Assembly: GCA_050942825.1 (NCBI GenBank)
Contig: JBMNOA010000002.1
Span: 1-64,000 of the forward strand
Direction of reading: 5' to 3'
DNA: 64,000 bases
Source of the DNA: CAYRML01 sp050942825
Lineage (GTDB): Bacteria; Bacillota; Dehalobacteriia; UBA4068
The position numbers were made by a program, and so were the translations under genes. Every line of letters starts with the position of its first letter. The stretch's first letter is position 1. This document shows, one piece after another, positions 16,634-25,084 of this stretch. The notes beneath the pieces were generated by a model. The model was given only the letters and a program-made list of their open reading frames with translations, searched no databases and was not told the DNA's origin.

Positions 16634-17263
16634 ATGCCGAAAGCGTTACTCGGCAAAAAAATAGGCATGACGCAAGTTTTTAGCCCGGAGGGTAAATTAA
16701 TTCCGGTCACCGTCATTGCCGCCGGACCTTGCGTGGTGTCTCAGATTAAAACCACCGAGAACGAAGGTTATGAAGCTGTACAAATAGGCTTTGGAGCAAA
16801 AAAAGCTGTAAATGTAAATAAACCCGAAGCAGGTCATGCTAAAAAAGCAGACATTGCTCCTTGCCGTTATCTTAAGGAAGTGGAAGTTGATAATATTGCA
16901 GATTATCAATTAGGGCAAGAAATAAAAGTCGATATTTTTAACGAAGGCGAAAAAATCGATGTAGTAGGTACATCTAAAGGTAAAGGTTTTGCAGGTAGTA
17001 TTAAAAGATGGAATCATAGACGCGGCCCTATGGGCCATGGTTCCAAAAATCATCGCCGTCCTGCTTCTGCCGGAGCAAAAGGTCCTGCCCGTGTCTTTAA
17101 GGGCAAACGTTCCCCTGGCCGTATGGGTGGCGAAAGAGTTTCCATCCAAAATTTAGAAATAGTTAAAATAGACACAGAGCGCAATTTGTTGCTTGTAAAA
17201 GGCGCGGTTCCTGGCCCTTCTAAAGGAATGCTCCTTATCCGCAGCGCTGTTAAGTCTGTATAA
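16634..17263 (+). CDS. rplC: 50S ribosomal protein L3
   Basis: An early-assembly protein whose long loop reaches the peptidyl-transferase centre. The 209-residue product starts MPKALLGKKIGMTQVFSPEG and contains the conserved tip region HRRGPMGHGSKNHRRPASAG. The start is the ATG at 16634, 7 bases after GGAGGT; an ATG 15 bases upstream overlaps that binding site. The 123-base gap to rpsJ shows no strong fold or second promoter. Confidence 0.98.
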   Translation: MPKALLGKKIGMTQVFSPEGKLIPVTVIAAGPCVVSQIKTTENEGYEAVQIGFGAKKAVNVNKPEAGHAKKADIAPCRYLKEVEVDNIADYQLGQEIKVDIFNEGEKIDVVGTSKGKGFAGSIKRWNHRRGPMGHGSKNHRRPASAGAKGPARVFKGKRSPGRMGGERVSIQNLEIVKIDTERNLLLVKGAVPGPSKGMLLIRSAVKSV

Positions 17264-17282
17264 TTGGGAAAGGAGGGCAAAC

Positions 17283-17909
17283 ATGACTAATATAGCTGTA
17301 TACAACAAGGAAGGTTCTCCTGTTGGCGAAATTGAACTTAATGATGCAATTTTTAATGTTGGTATAAATACCTCTTTAATGCATCAAGCTGTACTTGTTT
17401 ATTTGGCCGCTCAACGCCGGGGAACTCATTCCACCAAAACCAAAGGTTTGGTTTCCGGCGGCGGTAAAAAACCGTGGCGTCAAAAAGGTACCGGTAGGGC
17501 CAGAGTCGGTTCTAGTAGAAATCCTGTTTGGCGTGGTGGTGGTGTGGCTTTTGGACCACAACCTCGCTCTTATAAAATCGATATGCCTAAGAAAATGCGG
17601 AGATTGGCTCTTTTATCCGCCCTTTCCGCTAAAGCTCAAAACGGAGATTTGTTGATTTTCGATGATTTGAATTTCGAAGCTCCGAAAACAAAAGAAATGG
17701 CTAAAGTATTAGAAAATGTATCTGCCCAAAATGCTTTGGTAATTCTGGAAAAAGATAATCTCAATGCTTTGTTATCCGCCAGAAATTTGCCTGGTGTCAT
17801 GGCAGCAACGCCTAATTCGCTCAATACCTATATCATTCTTCTTTGTGATAAATTGGTGTTGACAAAAAATGCTTTGGCAACTCTTGAGGAGGTGCTGGCT
17901 AATGCGTAA
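17283..17909 (+). CDS. rplD: 50S ribosomal protein L4
   Basis: L4 lines the nascent-peptide exit tunnel; mutations in its loop give macrolide resistance in other bacteria. The 208-residue protein contains the loop with GGKKPWRQKGTGRARVGS and WRGGGVAFGPQPRSY. AAAGGAGGGCAAAC precedes the ATG at 17283. Its last codons overlap the start of rplW by 8 bases, implying translational coupling. In enterobacteria L4 represses the S10 operon; whether that happens here cannot be read from the sequence. Confidence 0.98.
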   Translation: MTNIAVYNKEGSPVGEIELNDAIFNVGINTSLMHQAVLVYLAAQRRGTHSTKTKGLVSGGGKKPWRQKGTGRARVGSSRNPVWRGGGVAFGPQPRSYKIDMPKKMRRLALLSALSAKAQNGDLLIFDDLNFEAPKTKEMAKVLENVSAQNALVILEKDNLNALLSARNLPGVMAATPNSLNTYIILLCDKLVLTKNALATLEEVLANA

Positions 17910-18192
17910 TCCACATGATGTATTGATTAAGCCTATGGTTTCTGAAAAATCAATGATGTTGATGGAAGATAATAAGTATTCTTTTATCGTTGCCAGAGAT
18001 GCCAATAAGATCGAAATAAAACATGCCGTGGAAAAACTTTTTAATGTTGATGTAACAGAAGTAACAACTAGAAATCAAAGGGGTAAACTCAAAAGGATGG
18101 GCCGCTTTCAAGGTAGACGTCCCAATACAAAAAAAGCTGTTGTTACATTGAAAGCCGGCGATAAAATTGAAATTTTTGAAGGCATGCAATAA
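17902..18192 (+). CDS. rplW: 50S ribosomal protein L23
   Basis: L23 sits at the tunnel exit and is a docking site for trigger factor and SRP. The 96-residue protein has the family core DVLIKPMVSEKSMML and a C-terminal VVTLKAGDKIEIFEGM. The start is the ATG at 17902 inside the end of rplD, 8 bases after the GAGGAGG of the rplD tail; the longer frame from 17869 lies entirely within rplD and is not conserved. Confidence 0.97.
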   Translation: MRNPHDVLIKPMVSEKSMMLMEDNKYSFIVARDANKIEIKHAVEKLFNVDVTEVTTRNQRGKLKRMGRFQGRRPNTKKAVVTLKAGDKIEIFEGMQ

Positions 18193-18215
18193 GCGTGGTA
18201 AAGGAGGAAAAGTAA

Positions 18216-19046
18216 ATGGGTATTAAAAAATATCGACCAACTTCTCCCGGACGCAGAGGCATGACCGTTTCCACCTTTGAGGAAATTACCACCTCTATTC
18301 CGGAGAAATCTCTTTTAGAACCGCTGAAAAAACGGGGTGGCCGTAATAACCAAGGCCGCATGACCACCAGACATCAAGGTGGCGGACATAAACAAATGTA
18401 CCGTATCATCGATTTTAAAAGAAATAAAGACAATATTCCAGCTAAAGTAGCCAGTATTGAATATGATCCTAATCGTACCGCTAATATCGCTCTTTTAAAT
18501 TATGCCGATGGTGCTAAAGCTTATATTTTAGCTCCTTATGGCCTGAAAGTGGGAGACGTATTGATCTCCGGTGAAAAAGTGGATATTAAAGTAGGTAATG
18601 CGATGCCGTTTTATTCTATTCCTGTAGGTACCGTAGTACACAATGTTGAACTTTCCCCCGGTACAGGCGGTCAATTGGCCCGTTCTGCCGGTGCTTCGGT
18701 TCAATTGATGGCCAAAGAAGGTAAATATGCTACTTTGCGTTTACCTTCCGGAGAAATGAGAATGGTTTTATCTCGCTGCCGTGCTACTATCGGGCAAGTC
18801 GGTAATATCGACCAAGAAAATATTACTATCGGTAAAGCCGGCCGTAACCGTTGGCTGGGTATCCGTCCCGGTAACCGCGGCGTTGTTATGAATCCTTGTG
18901 ACCACCCGCATGGCGGTGGTGAGGGCCGTAGCCCTGTTGGCCGTAATCCTGTTACTCCATGGGGTAAGCCTGCGCTTGGTGCAAAAACCAGGAAGAAGAA
19001 AAAAGCATCCAGCCGCTTAATCATTAAAAGACGAAATAAAAACTAA
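18216..19046 (+). CDS. rplB: 50S ribosomal protein L2
   Basis: A conserved protein needed for subunit joining and peptidyl transfer. The 276-residue product begins MGIKKYRPTSPGRRGMTVST and carries RHQGGGHKQMYRIIDFKR and the near-invariant C-terminal GVVMNPCDHPHGGGEGR, whose histidine lies near the catalytic centre. AAAGGAGGAAAAGTAA precedes the ATG. Length and order (rplW-rplB-rpsS) are standard. Confidence 0.98.
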   Translation: MGIKKYRPTSPGRRGMTVSTFEEITTSIPEKSLLEPLKKRGGRNNQGRMTTRHQGGGHKQMYRIIDFKRNKDNIPAKVASIEYDPNRTANIALLNYADGAKAYILAPYGLKVGDVLISGEKVDIKVGNAMPFYSIPVGTVVHNVELSPGTGGQLARSAGASVQLMAKEGKYATLRLPSGEMRMVLSRCRATIGQVGNIDQENITIGKAGRNRWLGIRPGNRGVVMNPCDHPHGGGEGRSPVGRNPVTPWGKPALGAKTRKKKKASSRLIIKRRNKN

Positions 19047-19105
19047 CAAGATCCATTGCTTTTTTATAAGCTTCAGAATAATTACTGAAGGGAGGCAAAG
19101 ACTGC

Positions 19106-19390
19106 ATGAGCAGATCATTAAAAAAAGGACCGTATTGCGATGAGAAATTACTTTTCCGCATTGAAAAAATGAATGAATCGGGCGATAAAAAAGTTATCAA
19201 ATCTTGGTCCCGTCGTTCTACTATATTTCCACAGATGGTAGGGCATACGATTGCCATTCATGATGGCAGGAAACATGTGCCGGTCTATGTGACTGAAGAT
19301 ATGGTAGGTCACAAATTTGGGGAGTTTGCTCCCACCCGCCTATTTCGTGGGCATGGCTCTCATACCGAGAGATCTACTGCCCTCAAGTAG
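19106..19390 (+). CDS. rpsS: 30S ribosomal protein S19
   Basis: A 30S head protein that contacts tRNA and forms bridges with the 50S subunit. The 94-residue sequence contains MSRSLKKGPYCDEKLL, TIFPQMVGHTIAIHDGRKHV and GHKFGEFAPTRLFRGH, all typical. GAAGGGAGGCAAAGACTGC precedes the ATG at 19106. It lies between rplB and rplV. Confidence 0.98.
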   Translation: MSRSLKKGPYCDEKLLFRIEKMNESGDKKVIKSWSRRSTIFPQMVGHTIAIHDGRKHVPVYVTEDMVGHKFGEFAPTRLFRGHGSHTERSTALK

Positions 19391-19417
19391 CGGATATGAG
19401 TGAGAGGAGGAAGTATT

Positions 19418-19759
19418 TTGGAAGCTAAAGCAGTAGCCAAATATATCCGCGTCTCCCCTAGTAAGGCCAAATTAGTTATTGACCTCATCAGGGGGAAAAA
19501 AGTGCGCGAAGCAGAAGCAATTCTAAAATTTACGCCCAATAGGGCAGCCGTTCCGATATATAAAGTGTTGCGTTCGGCCACAGCCAATGCTGAAAACAAT
19601 CTTAGTCTCAATAGAGAAGATCTGGTTGTCACAAGTGCATTTATTGGTCAGGGTCCCAGCATGAAACGTTTTAAACCTCGTGCTATGGGTCGTGCAGACA
19701 GAATGTTGCATCGCACTTGCCACATTACCGTGGTAGTCGGTGACAGAGAGGAGGTTTAA
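19418..19759 (+). CDS. rplV: 50S ribosomal protein L22
   Basis: L22 lines the exit tunnel opposite L4. The 113-residue product has AKYIRVSPSKAKLVIDLIRGK and the tunnel hairpin with KRFKPRAMGRADRMLHRTCH. I choose the TTG at 19418, 7 bases after GAGGAGG; the upstream in-frame GTG at 19400 lacks a binding site and adds six unconserved residues. It is followed after 2 bases by rpsC, so the two genes are probably translated together. Confidence 0.97.
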   Translation: MEAKAVAKYIRVSPSKAKLVIDLIRGKKVREAEAILKFTPNRAAVPIYKVLRSATANAENNLSLNREDLVVTSAFIGQGPSMKRFKPRAMGRADRMLHRTCHITVVVGDREEV

Positions 19760-19761
19760 GC

Positions 19762-20439
19762 GTGGGTCAAAAAGTAAATCCGAAGGGCTTTCGTGTTGGA
19801 GTGATCAAGGATTGGGATGCACGTTGGTATGCCAATAAAAAGGATTTCAGGCATTTCCTTTATGAAGATTACCAAATCCGTAAATATATCAAACAAAAAC
19901 TTTACGCAGCCGGTATATCAAAAATCGATATTGAAAGAGCTGCCAAAAGAGTGAAAATCAACATTTTTACTGCAAAACCGGGTATCGTTATCGGACGTGG
20001 CGGTCAAGAAGTTGAATTGCTTAAAAAAGAACTGGAAAAAATGACTGGCAAAAACATCAATCTGAACATTACTGAGATTAAAAGGCCGGAATTGGATGCT
20101 CAATTGGTAGCTGAAAGCGTTGCTGCCTCTTTGGAAAAACGTATTGCATTCCGCCGCGCTATGAAACAAACAGTAATGCGCACCATGAGAATGGGTGCCG
20201 AAGGTATCAAAATTATGTGTGGCGGCCGTTTGGCTGGAGCAGAAATCGCTCGTTCTGAATGGTATGCCGAAGGCAAAGTGCCTCTTCATACCTTGCGTGC
20301 TGATATTGATTATGCTTTTGCTGAAGCCAATACAGCTTATGGTAAAATCGGGGTAAAAGTATGGATCTATAAAGGTGAAGTATTGCCCGAAAAAACCGAA
20401 AAAAAAGTAGAAATTAATGCTGTGGAGGAGGGCGAATAA
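19762..20439 (+). CDS. rpsC: 30S ribosomal protein S3
   Basis: S3 forms part of the mRNA entry channel with helicase-like function. The 225-residue protein starts at a GTG (19762) as MGQKVNPKGFRVGVIKDWDA and contains the KH motif VIGRGGQEVELLKKEL and the RTMRMGAEGIKIMCGGRL segment. GAGGAGGTTTAAGC, at the end of rplV, is its ribosome binding site. The C terminus ends in a charged tail typical of the family. Confidence 0.98.
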   Translation: MGQKVNPKGFRVGVIKDWDARWYANKKDFRHFLYEDYQIRKYIKQKLYAAGISKIDIERAAKRVKINIFTAKPGIVIGRGGQEVELLKKELEKMTGKNINLNITEIKRPELDAQLVAESVAASLEKRIAFRRAMKQTVMRTMRMGAEGIKIMCGGRLAGAEIARSEWYAEGKVPLHTLRADIDYAFAEANTAYGKIGVKVWIYKGEVLPEKTEKKVEINAVEEGE

Positions 20440-20441
20440 AA

Positions 20442-20876
20442 ATGTTGTTACCAAAAAGAGTGAAATATCGCCGCCAACACCGTGGTCGGATGAAAGGTGC
20501 CGCCCATAAAGGCAATACTATCTCTTATGGTGAATATGGTATGCAAGCTGTGGAATGCGGTTGGATTACTAGCCGTCAAATCGAAGCTGCCCGTATCGCC
20601 ATGACCCGCTATATAAAACGTGGTGGTCAAGTTTGGATTAAACTGTTCCCTCATAAACCTGTTACGGAAAAACCTGCTGAAACCCGTATGGGTAGTGGTA
20701 AAGGTTCTCCGGAATATTGGGTAGCAGTAGTAAAACCGGGCAAAGTGATGTTTGAAATCGCAGGAGTACCCGAAGAATTAGCTAGAGAAGCTATACGCCT
20801 AGCCCAGCACAAACTTCCTATAAAAACCAAGTTTGTGAAACGAGAAGAAATAGGTGGTGAAGCAAATGAAAACTAA
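20442..20876 (+). CDS. rplP: 50S ribosomal protein L16
   Basis: L16 helps position tRNA in the A site. The 144-residue protein shows MLLPKRVKYRRQHRGRMKG, the WITSRQIEAARIAMTR helix and MGSGKGSPEYWVAVVKPGK. The ATG at 20442 comes two bases after the rpsC stop, using the GGAGGAGGGCG inside rpsC. Its end overlaps rpmC by 11 bases. Confidence 0.98.
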   Translation: MLLPKRVKYRRQHRGRMKGAAHKGNTISYGEYGMQAVECGWITSRQIEAARIAMTRYIKRGGQVWIKLFPHKPVTEKPAETRMGSGKGSPEYWVAVVKPGKVMFEIAGVPEELAREAIRLAQHKLPIKTKFVKREEIGGEANEN

Positions 20877-21066
20877 AGATATCCGTGAGCTTACCAGCGA
20901 GGAGCTTTTGAAAAAGGAAAATGATTTGAAGGCAGAACTCTTCAATCTGCGTTTTCGTTTGGCTACCGGACAATTGGATAATCCAATGTCTATCAAAGCC
21001 GTAAAAAAAGACATGGCTAGAGTAAAAACTATTATCCGCCAAAGAGAACTGAAACAAGCAAAATAA
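20866..21066 (+). CDS. rpmC: 50S ribosomal protein L29
   Basis: A small helical protein beside L23 at the tunnel exit. The 66-residue product, MKTKDIRELTSEELLKKEND with the KAELFNLRFRLATGQLDNP motif, is full length. The start is the ATG at 20866, preceded by AGGTGGTGAAGCAA inside rplP; the in-frame GTG at 20854 overlaps that site. The 11-base overlap with rplP suggests coupled translation. Confidence 0.97.
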   Translation: MKTKDIRELTSEELLKKENDLKAELFNLRFRLATGQLDNPMSIKAVKKDMARVKTIIRQRELKQAK

Positions 21067-21105
21067 ATGCTCTTTGGGTTGATTTCGGGAAAGGAGGAAC
21101 TATAA

Positions 21106-21369
21106 TTGGTTGAAAGAAATTCTCGAAAAAGCCGCATCGGTATCGTTTCCAGCGATAAAATGGAAAAAACTATAGTGGTAAGGGTGGAAAATAAAGTCCG
21201 CCATCCTTTGTATGGTAAAATCATCCGTACCAGCAAAAAGTTTAAAGTACATGATGAATCTAATGAGGCTAAAATAGGAGATAAAGTTCTGATTAAGGAA
21301 ACTAGACCTCTTTCTAAAGATAAATGTTGGAGATTGGAAACTATCCTTGAAAAGGCACCTATTGTTTAA
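21106..21369 (+). CDS. rpsQ: 30S ribosomal protein S17
   Basis: A primary 16S rRNA binder with an OB fold, 87 residues. RKSRIGIVSSDKMEKTIVV and the HPLYGKIIRTSKKFKVHDE segment are characteristic. It starts at a TTG (21106), 7 bases after AAGGAGG; no ATG is available at the right place. It lies between rpmC and rplN in the usual order. Confidence 0.97.
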   Translation: MVERNSRKSRIGIVSSDKMEKTIVVRVENKVRHPLYGKIIRTSKKFKVHDESNEAKIGDKVLIKETRPLSKDKCWRLETILEKAPIV

Positions 21370-21400
21370 ACCAAAGTGATCGAGAAAGGGGGGCGGTTCT

Positions 21401-21769
21401 GTGATTCAAGCCGAAACCAGACTAAAAGTTGGGGATAATACAGGCGCTAAAGAACTGCTTTGTATTAAAGTATTGGGCGGCTCCCGCCGTAAATATGCCA
21501 CAGTTGGCGATATAATCGTTTGTGCCGTTAAAGAAGCCTCTCCGGGTGGCGTTGTAAAAAAAGGGGATGTAGTTAGAGCTGTTGTAGTGCGTACCAAAAA
21601 AGAAATCCGTCGTCCTGATGGTTCCTATATTCGCTTTGACGAAAATTCCGGAGTTATCATTAATGATGCCGGACAACCGAGAGGTACCCGTATATTCGGG
21701 CCGGTAGCCAGAGAATTGAGAGATAAAGACTTTATGAAAATCATCTCACTTGCTCCGGAAGTACTCTAA
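21401..21769 (+). CDS. rplN: 50S ribosomal protein L14
   Basis: L14 lies at the subunit interface and binds silencing factor RsfS in other bacteria. The 122-residue product, starting at a GTG (21401) behind GAAAGGGGGGCGG, begins MIQAETRLKVGDNTGAKELL and contains YIRFDENSGVIINDAGQPRG and GPVARELRDKDFMKIISLAP. Length is exactly that of the family. Confidence 0.98.
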   Translation: MIQAETRLKVGDNTGAKELLCIKVLGGSRRKYATVGDIIVCAVKEASPGGVVKKGDVVRAVVVRTKKEIRRPDGSYIRFDENSGVIINDAGQPRGTRIFGPVARELRDKDFMKIISLAPEVL

Positions 21770-21784
21770 GTCGGAGGTGAAGAA

Positions 21785-22129
21785 ATGGCAAGGGAAATAT
21801 TAAAAGCAAAAAAAATGCATATAAAAAAAGGTGATACAGTGGTTGTTATCTCGGGAAAAGATGCCGGTAAAAAAGGTAAAGTTATCGCGGCTGAACCTAA
21901 AAAAAATCGTGTGTATGTTGAAAAAGTCAATCTGGTCAGCCGTCATACCAAACCTACCAAAGCTTCGCCGCAAGGTGGTATTATTAAAAAAGAAGCCGGT
22001 ATTGATGTTTCTAATGTGATGATCTTTTGTTCCCATTGCAACAAACCTGTTCGCATTGGCAATGAAATAGCCCAAGATGGTTCAAAACAACGTAAATGCA
22101 GTAAATGTGGATCAGTATTTGATAAATAA
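21785..22129 (+). CDS. rplX: 50S ribosomal protein L24
   Basis: An assembly-initiator protein with an N-terminal KOW domain (KGDTVVVISGKDAGKKGKVI near residues 15-34). The 114-residue product ends in a four-cysteine element, CSHCNKPVRIG and CSKCGSVFDK, a possible zinc ribbon that occurs in many but not all L24 proteins. GTCGGAGGTGAAGAA precedes the ATG at 21785. It lies between rplN and rplE. Confidence 0.98.
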   Translation: MAREILKAKKMHIKKGDTVVVISGKDAGKKGKVIAAEPKKNRVYVEKVNLVSRHTKPTKASPQGGIIKKEAGIDVSNVMIFCSHCNKPVRIGNEIAQDGSKQRKCSKCGSVFDK

Positions 22130-22149
22130 CGAGGGAAGGAGGAATCTTT

Positions 22150-22692
22150 ATGGCAAGGCTAAAAGATAAATATTTAAGTGAAATCCGCCCGCAACTTCAA
22201 GAGAAATTTTCCTATAAAAATATTATGGAAATTCCAAAATTGGAAAAAGTTGTGATTAATATGGGGATGGGCGAAGCTATCCAAAACCCTAAAGCTTTGG
22301 ATGCCGCTGTAGGAGATTTGACTATTATTTCCGGACAAAAACCTATTATCACCAAGGCCAAAAAGTCCATTGCTGCTTTTAAATTACGTCAAGGTATGTC
22401 TATCGGTTGCAAAGTAACTTTAAGAGGCAACAGAATGTATGAATTCGTTGACAAGCTAATCTCAGCAGCAATCCCTCGGGTACGTGACTTTAAAGGCGTA
22501 TCTACCAAAGCCTTTGATGGCCGCGGTAATTACACTTTAGGACTTAAAGAACAATTAATCTTCCCGGAAATTGAGTATGATAAAATAGATAAACTCCGGG
22601 GGTTGGAAGTGAACTTTGTTACTTCTGCCAAAAGCGACGAAGAATGCCGTGAGCTGTTGGGTTTAATGGGCATGCCCTTCGCCGAAAGATAG
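22150..22692 (+). CDS. rplE: 50S ribosomal protein L5
   Basis: L5 binds 5S rRNA and contacts P-site tRNA. The 180-residue product contains VVINMGMGEAIQNPKALDAA, ITKAKKSIAAFKLRQGMSIG and the C-terminal RDFKGVSTKAFDGRGNYTLG. GAGGGAAGGAGGAATCTTT precedes the ATG at 22150. Length is standard and the gene order rplX-rplE-rpsN is usual. Confidence 0.98.
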   Translation: MARLKDKYLSEIRPQLQEKFSYKNIMEIPKLEKVVINMGMGEAIQNPKALDAAVGDLTIISGQKPIITKAKKSIAAFKLRQGMSIGCKVTLRGNRMYEFVDKLISAAIPRVRDFKGVSTKAFDGRGNYTLGLKEQLIFPEIEYDKIDKLRGLEVNFVTSAKSDEECRELLGLMGMPFAER

Positions 22693-22721
22693 TCCGGTGA
22701 ATTCAAAGAGGAGGGAATCTC

Positions 22722-22907
22722 GTGGCTAAAACTTCTATGTTAGTGAAGCAAAAACGCACACCCAAATTTAGGGTTAGAGGATATAATCGCTGCAGTATTT
22801 GCGGTAGGCCCCATGCTTATATGCGCAAATTCGGTATTTGCCGTATTTGTTTCCGTGAGCTGGCCTATAAAGGAGAAATCCCCGGTGTTACCAAATCTAG
22901 TTGGTAA
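22722..22907 (+). CDS. rpsZ: 30S ribosomal protein S14, zinc type (S14Z)
   Basis: The short, zinc-binding S14 of Gram-positive bacteria, 61 residues. It has CSICGRPHAYMRKFGICRIC, two CxxC pairs 15 residues apart, and ends GVTKSSW. It starts at a GTG (22722) behind GAGGAGGGAATCTC. The name rpsN type Z is equally common. The zinc-free paralogue is not present in this window. Confidence 0.97.
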   Translation: MAKTSMLVKQKRTPKFRVRGYNRCSICGRPHAYMRKFGICRICFRELAYKGEIPGVTKSSW

Positions 22908-22938
22908 TCGTGGATGTTGACGGAAGGAGGTTTTTTAA

Positions 22939-23337
22939 ATGGTAGTTACCGATCCTATCGCCGATTTCTTAACTAGGATAAGAAATGCAAATATAGTTTA
23001 TATGGATAAGGTAGAAATACCCGCTTCAAAAACTAAATTGGGCATGGCTAATATTCTAAAAGAAGAAGGCTTCATTAAAGATGTGGAATATATCGAGGAT
23101 GGAAAACAAGGTATAGTCCGTTTGTATCTTAAATATGGCAATAATAAAGAAAAAGTTATTACTGGCTTGAAAAGAATATCCCGTCCGGGATTGCGTGTTT
23201 ATGCCAGAAAAGATGAGCTACCCAAAGTATTAGGTGGTTTGGGGATTGCCATCATTTCTACTTCAGCCGGTCTGATGACTGATAAAATGGCCAGAAAACA
23301 AGGGTTTGGCGGAGAAGTTCTCTGCTATATCTGGTAG
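22939..23337 (+). CDS. rpsH: 30S ribosomal protein S8
   Basis: S8 organises the central 16S rRNA domain. In E. coli it also represses the spc operon. The 132-residue product starts MVVTDPIADFLTRIRNANIV and ends with the conserved STSAGLMTDKMARKQGFGGE and VLCYIW. GAAGGAGGTTTTTTAA precedes the ATG. Length and position are standard. Confidence 0.98.
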   Translation: MVVTDPIADFLTRIRNANIVYMDKVEIPASKTKLGMANILKEEGFIKDVEYIEDGKQGIVRLYLKYGNNKEKVITGLKRISRPGLRVYARKDELPKVLGGLGIAIISTSAGLMTDKMARKQGFGGEVLCYIW

Positions 23338-23365
23338 TCGGTCAAGACATATAGGAGGTGTAAAG

Positions 23366-23905
23366 ATGTCGAGAATTGGCAAAATGCCTATAAATGTTCC
23401 GGCCGGAGTAACTGTGACCATCAGTGGAAATGCCGTAGAGGTCAAAGGACCTAAAGGCACTTTGAAACGGTCTTTTTCTCCGGAAATTAAAGTTACCTTG
23501 GAAAATGATGTTTTGACCGTTACCCGTGATAGCGACGAGCCTAAGCATCGTTCTTTGCACGGTTTGACAAGAGCATTGCTTTACAATATGGTAACTGGTG
23601 TTACGCAAGGTTTCGATAAGAATCTGGAATTGGTGGGTGTTGGTTACCGTGCCGCCAAACAAGGTAATAAATTATCTCTGCAAGTGGGTTTTTCCCATCC
23701 TGTAGAAGTTGATCCAGGTGATGATTTGCAAGTAGAAGTACTTGCTCCCAATAAAATTCAGGTCAAAGGTATTGACAAAGAAAAAGTTGGTGCTTTAGCC
23801 GCTAATATCAGAAACATCCGTCCGCCTGAACCTTATAAAGGCAAAGGTATCCGTTATGCCGGCGAAGTAGTCAAACGTAAGGCCGGTAAAGCAGGCGCTA
23901 AATAA
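23366..23905 (+). CDS. rplF: 50S ribosomal protein L6
   Basis: A 179-residue two-domain protein near the factor-binding site. It starts MSRIGKMPINVPAGVTV and includes VEVKGPKGTLKR and the C-terminal RNIRPPEPYKGKGIRYAGE signature. The ATG at 23366 follows ATAGGAGGTGTAAAG; the longer frame from 23306 runs inside rpsH and is rejected. It lies between rpsH and rplR. Confidence 0.98.
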   Translation: MSRIGKMPINVPAGVTVTISGNAVEVKGPKGTLKRSFSPEIKVTLENDVLTVTRDSDEPKHRSLHGLTRALLYNMVTGVTQGFDKNLELVGVGYRAAKQGNKLSLQVGFSHPVEVDPGDDLQVEVLAPNKIQVKGIDKEKVGALAANIRNIRPPEPYKGKGIRYAGEVVKRKAGKAGAK

Positions 23906-23974
23906 TTTAGTCTCAGTTAAACCACTGTGAAGAAGGGATATAATCCTTTGGAGTGGTTGGAAGGAAGTGAAACG

Positions 23975-24337
23975 ATGTTCAAGAAAATCAATAGAAAAGC
24001 TATCAGAGCGAAAAAACATTATCGCATCCGCAAAAATATTATTGGCACCGCCGAGTGTCCTCGTTTGGCAGTTTTTCGCAGCGCCAAGCATATTTATGCG
24101 CAAGTGATCGACGATAATAAAGGAGTTACTTTGGCAGCAGCATCTTCTTTGGACGCTTCTTTAAAAGGTACCTATGGCGGAAATAAAGAAGCCGCTAATA
24201 AGGTTGGTTTGCTGATTGCGGAAAAAGCTAAAGCAAATAATATTACAAAAGTAGTATTTGACCGTGGCGGGCTTCTCTATCATGGCAGAATAGCAGCTTT
24301 GGCTGATGGCGCCAGAGAAGGCGGCCTGGAGTTTTAA
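23975..24337 (+). CDS. rplR: 50S ribosomal protein L18
   Basis: L18 binds 5S rRNA and brings it to the 50S subunit. The 120-residue product has KHYRIRKNIIGTAECPRLAV, FRSAKHIYAQVIDDNKG and the C-terminal VVFDRGGLLYHGRIAALADG. The ATG at 23975 follows GGAAGGAAGTGAAACG; the upstream frame from 23927 adds 16 unconserved residues and has no binding site. Confidence 0.97.
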   Translation: MFKKINRKAIRAKKHYRIRKNIIGTAECPRLAVFRSAKHIYAQVIDDNKGVTLAAASSLDASLKGTYGGNKEAANKVGLLIAEKAKANNITKVVFDRGGLLYHGRIAALADGAREGGLEF

Positions 24338-24354
24338 GCGAAGGAGGGTAATCG

Positions 24355-24855
24355 ATGGCAAGAATAGATGCCAGCAATTTAGAATTAACAGAAAGAGTAG
24401 TTAATATCAACCGTGTGGCCAAAGTGGTCAAAGGCGGTCGTCGCTTCAGCTTCAGCGCCTTGGTGGTAGTTGGTGATGGTAATGGTAATGTCGGCGCCGG
24501 TTTGGGTAAAGCAGGGGAAGTTCCTGAAGCAATCAAAAAAGGCGTAGAAGATGCCAAAAAGAACATGATCCATGTTCCCGTTATCAATGGTACCATTCCT
24601 CATGCTGTGGTTGGACGTTATGGTGCGGGTAAAGTACTTTTGAAACCTGCCGCAGAAGGTACCGGAGTTATCTCCGGCGGCCCTGTGCGTGCGGTGTTGG
24701 AATTGGCAGGATATAAAAATATTCTGACCAAATCTTTGGGTTCCAATAATTCTATCAATATGGTTCGAGCTACTATGGAAGGTTTGCAATCCATGAAAAC
24801 TATTGAAGAAGTGAGCCGCTTAAGAGGCTTAATTCCGGAACAAATATTGGGTTAG
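24355..24855 (+). CDS. rpsE: 30S ribosomal protein S5
   Basis: S5 acts in decoding accuracy; a loop mutation gives spectinomycin resistance elsewhere. The 166-residue product has the double-stranded RNA-binding part with VAKVVKGGRRFSFSALVVVG and the C-terminal lobe PAAEGTGVISGGPVRAVLEL. GCGAAGGAGGGTAATCG precedes the ATG. Order rplR-rpsE-rpmD is standard. Confidence 0.98.
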   Translation: MARIDASNLELTERVVNINRVAKVVKGGRRFSFSALVVVGDGNGNVGAGLGKAGEVPEAIKKGVEDAKKNMIHVPVINGTIPHAVVGRYGAGKVLLKPAAEGTGVISGGPVRAVLELAGYKNILTKSLGSNNSINMVRATMEGLQSMKTIEEVSRLRGLIPEQILG

Positions 24856-24868
24856 GGGGAGAACTGAA

Positions 24869-25066
24869 ATGACAAAAATTAAAATAACCTTAACCAAAAG
24901 CCCTATCGGCTATAATAAAAACCAAAAAGCGATTTTAGCCTCTTTAGGATTGAGAAAGCTTAATTCCAGTGTTGTACAAGAGGATACCAAAGATATCTTG
25001 GGTAAAACACAAAAAGTAGCTCATCTGGTCAAAGTAGAAACATTTGATGAACAAGAAGCAAAATAA
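24869..25066 (+). CDS. rpmD: 50S ribosomal protein L30
   Basis: A small protein found in most Firmicutes ribosomes, 65 residues. It starts MTKIKITLTKSPIGYNKNQK and contains the ASLGLRKLNSSVVQEDTKDI helix-turn and AHLVKVETFDE, typical of bacterial L30. AGGGGGAGAACTGAA precedes the ATG at 24869. It lies between rpsE and rplO. Confidence 0.97.
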   Translation: MTKIKITLTKSPIGYNKNQKAILASLGLRKLNSSVVQEDTKDILGKTQKVAHLVKVETFDEQEAK

Positions 25067-25084
25067 AAGTAGGGAGGTGTGAGC